This document shows positions 48,082-52,775 of a DNA stretch of 52,775 nt, one piece after another (position 1 is the first letter of the stretch; every line of letters starts with the position of its first letter). The position numbers and the translations under genes are program-made. The notes beneath the pieces were generated by a model that ran no database searches, was not told the DNA's origin, and was given only the letters and a program-made list of their open reading frames with translations. Origin of the DNA: a virus; IMG/VR virus record IMGVR_UViG_3300027894_000002, positions 1-52,775 of that record; one strand, given 5' to 3'.

Positions 48082-48726
48082 TTAGTCGCCGGTATCCGGC
48101 CGCGTCCGGCGCCGCGAAATCCGGTCGGTCACAACCCCTCGTATCATAACCGATTTATCGTCAACCAATAGGGGCAATGACGGGCTGCGATCGAGCCCGG
48201 CGGTAAGTAGGTAAGGCTTTTGGTAAACGCGGAACACGGGATGCCGGGTGCCCGTAGTGGCATCGGCGACCTCGGCGCAGACCACGTCGCCGTCGGCGGG
48301 CGGCTCGTGCGGATCGACCAGCACCAGATCGCCGCGCAGGAAGCCAGCAGCCTCAAGGGCGGTGCCGGCAAGCTCCCAGGTCTGGATAGCCCGGCGATTG
48401 CCGATTAACGCAGCCAGCGCCGCCGCTACGGCAGGCACGATGACCTCGGGGTCGACCAGCAATCCCTCGAGCATTACAGATCCCTGACCTTTGGTTCCGA
48501 AGGCCCGCGTTCGCGGTGCCTGCTGCCCAAAGTAGCGTTCTAACTTTGCGATCGTAGGGGTTGAAGGCGTAAACTTATATTTATCGTCGTTGAGAAAATT
48601 GGTCAGCGTTGTTGTCGCAATTTTGGTTTCGCGCGCCGCGCGCGTGGGGCTGAGCCCTCGATTTGCTAGGTTTTGCCGTAGCCAAGCCTTCAAGGCCTCG
48701 CGATCGGCCGCTGTTTCGTCCGCCAT
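48082..48726 (-). CDS. cI-like repressor with S24-like C-terminal domain
   Basis: 214 residues. An N-terminal helix-turn-helix (about 18-60: LSPTRAARETKIATTTLTNF) and a C-terminal beta-rich domain with FLRGDLVLVDPHEPPADGDV, the LexA/UmuD-like S24 fold. The position where the catalytic serine should precede the D-L-V-L-V-D strand reads EAAGF, with no serine, and no clear catalytic lysine follows. It may therefore be non-cleavable. Start ATG 48726 is preferred; a longer frame reaches 48840 across the control region. It faces the Cro-like gene, as in a lambda-type switch. Confidence 0.82.
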   Translation of the reverse strand: MADETAADREALKAWLRQNLANRGLSPTRAARETKIATTTLTNFLNDDKYKFTPSTPTIAKLERYFGQQAPRTRAFGTKGQGSVMLEGLLVDPEVIVPAVAAALAALIGNRRAIQTWELAGTALEAAGFLRGDLVLVDPHEPPADGDVVCAEVADATTGTRHPVFRVYQKPYLLTAGLDRSPSLPLLVDDKSVMIRGVVTDRISRRRTRPDTGD

Positions 48727-48842
48727 GCACAGCCTCGCTGTCGCTTGTACGCGACAGCTAGTTTGCGCTTGTGGATTGCTGACTACATCTAGCATTAAAG
48801 CACTTGACGCAACTGCACGACTCTGATTCTGCTGTAGCATTA
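48727..48842. promoter_or_regulatory. Divergent lysis/lysogeny control region
   Basis: 116 bp between the cI-like and Cro-like genes. It contains the inverted repeat at 48737-48758, a -35-like ttgacg at 48804-48809 reading toward the Cro-like gene with a weak -10 (gattct) at 48825-48830, and a 9-bp direct repeat TAGCATTAA at 48790-48798 and 48835-48843. The second copy overlaps the Cro-like ATG. Confidence 0.75.
48737..48758. promoter_or_regulatory. Operator-like inverted repeat
   Basis: GCTGTCGC (48737-48744) and GCGACAGC (48751-48758) are perfect 8-bp arms separated by ttgtac. It lies 11 bases upstream of the cI-like start, in the position expected for an auto-regulatory repressor site. 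Confidence 0.72.
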
Positions 48843-49106
48843 ATGAAACAGGTTGTCGATCCTAAGGAACTTGTCAAACGCGCCAAACGCATCGGCGCGT
48901 CTGTCGGCGCCATTGCCGCCGACGCCGGCGTGCATCGCTCGACAATCTATCGGGCGGTCGATGACTACCGCAACACCACGATCGGTCACCTGGAAAACTT
49001 TAGTGCGGCGCTGGTCACGCGCGAGCTCGCACTGCGCGATTATCTGCTGCAGCTGCATCCTCTCGTTGTGCCGGCGCTCCAACACGAGGGGAGGGCTGGC
49101 AAATGA
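48843..49106 (+). CDS. Cro-like HTH protein
   Basis: 87 residues. An HTH lies at about 8-45 (VKRAKRIGASVGAIAADAGV, HRSTIYRAVDDYRN). Transcribed away from the cI-like gene, it should be the first gene of the rightward early operon. No Shine-Dalgarno precedes ATG 48843, and a promoter placed from ttgacg 48804 would start close to the ATG, so the message could be leaderless. An upstream TTG at 48804 is less likely because it coincides with the -35. Confidence 0.75.
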   Translation: MKQVVDPKELVKRAKRIGASVGAIAADAGVHRSTIYRAVDDYRNTTIGHLENFSAALVTRELALRDYLLQLHPLVVPALQHEGRAGK

Positions 49107-49387
49107 CCCGCACGCGCGCGCTCTACGAGCGCAATGGTGAACTTGCTCGTTTCGTTCCAAAATCCGAATTCGATCCGGGTGGCGTCACTTGGGTGCCGCA
49201 ACCCAGCGCCAGCCGGGTGCCGCCGCTGCTGATCGTGCTGGTGCTGCTGCTCGCGATCCTCGCCTCGGCCATCGGTATCGTGCGGCATCACTCCGAGCAG
49301 CCGGCTGCCCAGTCGCTGCAGCTCAACAGCCCCGGTCCGCGCGCGCCTGCGCTGGCCGGGGTTGTTGTTTCCGGCGAGGCCCGATGA
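49103..49387 (+). CDS. Single-pass membrane protein (94 aa)
   Basis: 94 residues. Hydrophilic N-terminal 38 residues, a transmembrane helix at about 40-59 (PPLLIVLVLLLAILASAIGI) and a short outside-type tail. Coupled by ATGA to the Cro-like gene. Expressed early in infection or on induction; superinfection exclusion or host-envelope modification are possible. No family recognised. Confidence 0.6.
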   Translation: MTRTRALYERNGELARFVPKSEFDPGGVTWVPQPSASRVPPLLIVLVLLLAILASAIGIVRHHSEQPAAQSLQLNSPGPRAPALAGVVVSGEAR

Positions 49388-49743
49388 GCAACCGAGAAAG
49401 GATCGTGGCGATCCTGTCCGACACGATCGGCGTTGCCGAGACGGTTACCAAGCGGCCGCCGTCGCACGACCGCCTGCCGCGGCTGGCGATGCTGGCCGTT
49501 GAGATCGACGAGGCCTCGACCTGGCTCGTCGAGGGTGGAAATCCGATCGGGCCCGAAGCGGCGATGTTGATCGAGGTGCTAATGCACATCGAGAAGGAAC
49601 GTGCGGCTGGCGACGGCGATCGCGTCACGAAATGGCTGGCGATCGCCGGCGCGCTGCTGCCGATGGTGCGCAACAATGGGGCCGATGCGATGGGTCTAGC
49701 CGATGCGCGACCAGCGACTAGCAGCGTCGGGAGGAACGGGTGA
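49384..49743 (+). CDS. Hypothetical early protein (119 aa)
   Basis: 119 residues, helical, with LPRLAMLAVEIDEASTWLV and HIEKERAAGDGDRVTKWL. The composition and position match short early proteins of rhizobial phages without known function. ATGA and GTGA overlaps to both neighbours. Confidence 0.65.
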   Translation: MSNRERIVAILSDTIGVAETVTKRPPSHDRLPRLAMLAVEIDEASTWLVEGGNPIGPEAAMLIEVLMHIEKERAAGDGDRVTKWLAIAGALLPMVRNNGADAMGLADARPATSSVGRNG

Positions 49744-51464
49744 GTAAAGCGCCGAAGAGCAAGACCAAGCCGTGCCTCGAGCGCAAGCAAAAGGGCACGT
49801 TGTCGCTCCGACGCTACAGCAAAAAGCGCGGCGGTTACGGCGTGCAGACCAAGACCGGCACCTATCGCGGCATCGGCGGTCCGATGACAATCCATCCGGG
49901 CGAGGATCTGCGCGCCGCCGCGATCCGCACGCTCGGGCAAGCTACGCGCAAGCTATCCGACATCAAGGTCGGCAAGCGCCATCGCAAGGACTACGGCGAT
50001 CTCAAAGCATTGGCGCGCTCGATCGATGCGCGTGGGCTGCTGCAGCCGATCGTTATCACGCCGCAGAATAAATTGATCGCCGGCGATCGGCGCATGCGCG
50101 CCTGGCCGCTGACCAAATTTGCCAAGACGCCAATCCCGGTGACCGTCGTCGATATCGACAGCATCGTCGCCGGCGAATGGGACGAGAACGCCATCCGCAA
50201 GGACTTCACGCCGTCGGAAGCGGTCGCCATCAAACGCGAGCTCGAGCCGGCGCTCAAGGCCGAGGCCAAGCGCCGCCAGCAACAGCATGGCGGCACGACG
50301 CGCGGCCGTAAGGCTGCGGCAACCGAAGGCGCCGGCAAGTCGCGCGACAAGGTCGCGGCTTACGTCGGCAAGCGCGCCCGCTCGCTGGCCAAGGCCGAAG
50401 ACATTGTCGAGGCGGCCGAAGCCGACCCCAAGAAATTCGGCAAACTGAAAGCCGACATGGATCGCACGGGCCGCGTCAACGGCCCGCACAAGCGCCTGCA
50501 GATTATGAAACAGGCCGAGCAAATCAGGAAAGCCCCGCCGGGCGTGCCGATGAAGGGGCCTTACGGCGTGGTGGTGATCGATTTTCCATGGCCGAACGAG
50601 CCCGGCATGTCGCAGGAAGAGCTCGACGCACGCGGCCGCAGCTTGCGGCCTTATCCGGCCATGTCGATCAAGTCCGGTTGCGCCTTCATGCGCGACAAGG
50701 TACGCAAGATCCTGGCGAAAGACTGTTTCGTTTATTTCTGGGCGACGAATTTTCACGCGCCCTATGCCTGGCACCTGTTGGCTGCGCTTGGCTTCAAGAA
50801 GCATTCAACGATCGGCTGCTGGCGCAAGCACAAGATGGGGCGCGGCCAGGTGCTGCGCGACAAGACCGAGCTCTGCATCATCGCGATCAAGGGCAAGCCG
50901 GTCATCAACCTGACCAACCAGACGACCGACTGGTCGGGCCCTGGCTGGGAGCGGCGCGACAATTCGCAAAAGCCGGTCGCGTTCTACGAGCTGGTCGAAG
51001 AGCTGACGCCGGCGCCGCGCTATGCGGAAATTTTTTCGCGCGGCGGCCGCAATTCAAAATGGGACTGCCACGGCGACGAGATCGGCAAATATCCGCCGGG
51101 CTATGAGGTGCCACTGCTGCCGATGCCGATCGCCGAGTCGCCGGCGCGGCCCGCGGACGATTTTCCGTGGCCGGTCGACAAGCGCGGCAACAGCTGGCCA
51201 AGCGAGAATGGTCACACTGTCTCGATGACGAGCGAGCCGGGGACCGGCAATGATATCAGCAAGCATGTCGGCACTTGCGAATGCGGCCAGAAATGGAGCG
51301 TGCCGCACGGCAAGATGCGCGATCTCGATCTGATCATCGGTGAGCATTGGCTGGCGGAATATTACAAAGCGAAAGGCGCGCCCGCGCCTGCCGCGATCAA
51401 AGGCGTCGATGGCGCGCAGCTCGATCTCGTCGACGCCAGTCACAACCAGCAGGCCGCCGAATGA
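49740..51464 (+). CDS. ParB-like nuclease/MT-A70 adenine methyltransferase fusion
   Basis: 574 residues from GTG 49740. The N-terminal part has a basic region (1-70) and a ParB/Srx-like domain at about 73-140 with LARSIDARGLLQPIVI and the GDRRMRAWPL box. A basic helical linker follows (about 165-225). The C-terminal half is an MT-A70-type methyltransferase with catalytic motif D281-F-P-W284 (usual form DPPW), CFVYFWATNFHAPYAWHLL and ELCIIAIKGKPV. Such phage enzymes N6-methylate adenine, often to evade restriction. A Cys-containing tail (ECGQKWSVPHG) ends the protein. Confidence 0.86.
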   Translation: MSKAPKSKTKPCLERKQKGTLSLRRYSKKRGGYGVQTKTGTYRGIGGPMTIHPGEDLRAAAIRTLGQATRKLSDIKVGKRHRKDYGDLKALARSIDARGLLQPIVITPQNKLIAGDRRMRAWPLTKFAKTPIPVTVVDIDSIVAGEWDENAIRKDFTPSEAVAIKRELEPALKAEAKRRQQQHGGTTRGRKAAATEGAGKSRDKVAAYVGKRARSLAKAEDIVEAAEADPKKFGKLKADMDRTGRVNGPHKRLQIMKQAEQIRKAPPGVPMKGPYGVVVIDFPWPNEPGMSQEELDARGRSLRPYPAMSIKSGCAFMRDKVRKILAKDCFVYFWATNFHAPYAWHLLAALGFKKHSTIGCWRKHKMGRGQVLRDKTELCIIAIKGKPVINLTNQTTDWSGPGWERRDNSQKPVAFYELVEELTPAPRYAEIFSRGGRNSKWDCHGDEIGKYPPGYEVPLLPMPIAESPARPADDFPWPVDKRGNSWPSENGHTVSMTSEPGTGNDISKHVGTCECGQKWSVPHGKMRDLDLIIGEHWLAEYYKAKGAPAPAAIKGVDGAQLDLVDASHNQQAAE

Positions 51465-51994
51465 AACAACCGCGCTTCATGTCGCTGCTCGAGAGCCTGA
51501 TCAATATCGCGGTCGGCTTTGGCATTTCGCTCGGCGCCCAGGTTTATTTTCTGCCGCTGCTCGGCGTCGAGATCTCGTTTAAGCAAAACCTGATCTTTGC
51601 GGTCATCATGACCGTGATCTCGATCGCGCGGTCCTATGTGCTGCGTCGGCTGTTCGAGGCGCTGCATATCCGCAATCCAATTTCGCCGTTTGCGGCCGCT
51701 GTGCTGGCTGAGCGCCGCCGGCAGATCGAGGCTGAGGGCTGGTCGCACGAGCATGATGACGCGCACGAGCTAGGGGAACTCGCGCGTGCTGGCGCTTGCT
51801 ATGCGATGCAGATGTCGCGCACTAGCACGCAACCGCCTGGTATCTGGCCATGGTCGCGCCAATGGTGGAAGCCGCGGCCACACGATTCTCGGCGCAATCT
51901 AGGAATCGGCGCATCGCTCATGCTCGCCGAGGGCGAAAAGTTCGATCGACAAAGAAAAACAAAAAGGCGCGCGATGCCGAGGGTTGCCGCATGA
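51461..51994 (+). CDS. DUF7220-like membrane domain fused to a phage early domain
   Basis: 177 residues. Residues 1-70 match DUF7220 phage proteins with two hydrophobic helices (LLESLINIAVGFGISLGAQV and NLIFAVIMTVISIARSYVL). Residues about 83-165 (AERRRQIEAEGWSHEHDD, ELARAGACYA, PPGIWPWSRQWWKP, ILAEGEKFDR-type ending) are a separate domain usually encoded as its own small phage gene. The fusion is in frame with no sign of a stop. Function unknown for both. Confidence 0.72.
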   Translation: MKQPRFMSLLESLINIAVGFGISLGAQVYFLPLLGVEISFKQNLIFAVIMTVISIARSYVLRRLFEALHIRNPISPFAAAVLAERRRQIEAEGWSHEHDDAHELGELARAGACYAMQMSRTSTQPPGIWPWSRQWWKPRPHDSRRNLGIGASLMLAEGEKFDRQRKTKRRAMPRVAA

Positions 51995-52206
51995 TCGACC
52001 GCAATGCGTTGCAGGTAGAATTCGATCGCCTGACGAAATGGCTGGCTGATCGGTTCGATCAGCAAGATCTGCGTTATGTCGCTGTGCGTGTCGTTCGTGA
52101 TCATGTGCAGGATATTTTGAGCGGCAGGCGTTTCGACAAAACGCTCACGTTGAAGGCAGTCGATCATGCGATCGCTGCATTTTCGCAATCGGTTGCTGCG
52201 GATTAA
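51991..52206 (+). CDS. Hypothetical early protein (71 aa)
   Basis: 71 residues, helical, beginning MIDRNALQVEFDRLTKWLADRF. ATGA overlap with the gene upstream supports it. No recognised family. Confidence 0.6.
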   Translation: MIDRNALQVEFDRLTKWLADRFDQQDLRYVAVRVVRDHVQDILSGRRFDKTLTLKAVDHAIAAFSQSVAAD

Positions 52207-52225
52207 CATAATTGAGGAACGGAAG

Positions 52226-52462
52226 ATGGCCGAAGAACAGACGCCAATTCGAGTGTCTCTAGGACTTGAAGCCGCCGCCGATGGCGATCCGAGGGGCATC
52301 AGCATATTTATGGGCTGGCTTGGCTCAGAGTTGGGAATTTTGGCTTACGTCACGCCGGATTTACCAAAGCCGGTCTCAGAACGCCTTGGCCAACTCGCTA
52401 AGGACGTAGACCGACTACGGCAGTTTGTTGATGGCTTCGTCGAGGGCCGCACAACGGATTAA
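52226..52462 (+). CDS. Hypothetical early protein (78 aa)
   Basis: 78 residues, with GISIFMGWLGSELGILAYV in the middle and an acidic helical C-terminus. A good site (gaggaacggaag) precedes ATG 52226. DNA becomes more A+T-rich from here through the circle junction. No family recognised. Confidence 0.6.
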   Translation: MAEEQTPIRVSLGLEAAADGDPRGISIFMGWLGSELGILAYVTPDLPKPVSERLGQLAKDVDRLRQFVDGFVEGRTTD

Positions 52463-52473
52463 GGAAAAATATC

Positions 52474-52707
52474 ATGGAAAATCTTAACGATGATGTGGGG
52501 CTTGAGGATGCGCTCGCCGCTATCCCTGTCGGGATGATTTGGCGGCTTGGAACCTATAGCAAAGGCAGATTTTGGTTTTTGCTTGGATGGCCCACAGCAA
52601 AAGGTAATTTCTCAGCGGTCCTTGGAAAATATACAGCCATTGAAGCAGCGCCAAATTTGGCAGTTCAGGCTGCGCTTATACGCATGGCAAAACGTGAAGA
52701 TCATTAA
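52474..52707 (+). CDS. Hypothetical early protein spanning the circle junction (77 aa)
   Basis: 77 residues (MENLNDDVGLEDALAAIPVG ... LIRMAKREDH) with an aromatic centre (WRLGTYSKGRFWFLLGWP). It is complete here and its last 57 bases are repeated at the left edge. aaggaaaaat upstream provides the ribosome binding site. No family recognised. Confidence 0.65.
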   Translation: MENLNDDVGLEDALAAIPVGMIWRLGTYSKGRFWFLLGWPTAKGNFSAVLGKYTAIEAAPNLAVQAALIRMAKREDH

Positions 52708-52775
52708 GCAGCGGACAATAAAGATGAGCCCACAGCGCATTCAACGAAAGAGGACGAGGGGTTGGCGGATGCCGG
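52650..52775 (+). repeat. 126-bp terminal direct repeat, right copy
   Basis: Identical to 10-135. Unlike the left copy it is preceded by normal coding sequence of the gene at 52474-52707, so this copy shows the true genome order. Confidence 0.93.
52724..52775 (+). CDS. 5' fragment of the DUF4326 gene (duplicate of 84-135)
   Basis: First 17 codons of the gene complete at 84-497, cut by the window edge. It is the same gene seen again after circularisation. Confidence 0.88.
   Translation, partial: MSPQRIQRKRTRGWRMP

Noticed and set aside
47507-48085. 192-codon top-strand frame over the HNH and XRE genes
   Set aside because: Antisense shadow of two genes with clear domain signatures; no start signal.

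Overview
The window is essentially a complete, circularly closed genome of a temperate, short-tailed (podovirus-type) phage. Bases 10-135 recur exactly at 52650-52775, so the unique circle is about 52.64 kb and the window edges are an arbitrary cut inside an early gene. The host is probably an alphaproteobacterium of the Rhizobiales (Bradyrhizobium/Rhodopseudomonas-like). This is inferred from the high G+C, the style of integrase and XRE regulator, and a carried 5' half of a tRNA-Ser(GCU) gene that looks like the attachment site. I could not run a database search.

Layout (top strand unless stated). 44.6-48.7 kb: lysogeny and integration. A leftward operon runs cI-like repressor, HNH protein, XRE regulator, two tiny winged-helix-like proteins, Xis-like protein, tyrosine integrase and two small proteins, and ends at attP. 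attP is the tRNA-Ser half-gene surrounded by nine TGTGCCRC-type repeats. 48.84-52.7 kb, continuing through the circle junction to 2.5 kb: rightward early region with a Cro-like protein, a membrane protein, a ParB/MT-A70 fusion, a DUF7220 fusion, a DUF4326 protein and many very small genes in more A+T-rich DNA. 2.6-6.7 kb: replication, with a CHC2-Toprim-SF3 primase/helicase followed by an array of twelve 9-bp iteron-like repeats, a candidate origin. 6.7-7.7 kb: a NusG/RfaH-type elongation factor, followed by three consecutive intrinsic terminators and then the late genes. This is the best candidate for an undescribed regulatory system: phage-encoded processive antitermination.

7.7-18.6 kb: packaging and head (TerS, TerL, T7 gp8-like portal, scaffold, an HExxH protein, major capsid protein, a head-fibre-like protein), closed by a terminator. 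18.7-22.0 kb: a translationally coupled cassette of TPR glycosyltransferase, FkbM methyltransferase and GT-B glycosyltransferase, placed so that it may modify the virion. 22.0-41.2 kb: T7-type tail tube proteins (gp11- and gp12-like), internal/ejection proteins including one with a lytic transglycosylase domain, and two fibre genes sharing an N-terminal module; that module is perfectly duplicated in the first fibre. An A+T-rich methyltransferase gene lies antisense between the fibres. 41.3-44.6 kb: lysis (GH19 endolysin with a C-terminal membrane helix, overlapping Rz/Rz1 spanins, a secreted M15-like peptidase and small membrane proteins).

The phage combines a T7-like virion with a temperate lifestyle. 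I found no RNA polymerase and no DNA polymerase gene, so transcription and elongation must rely on the host. The phage adds its own primase/helicase and NusG paralogue. Most neighbouring genes overlap by 1-4 bp (ATGA, GTGA, TGATG), and I used this to choose many starts.
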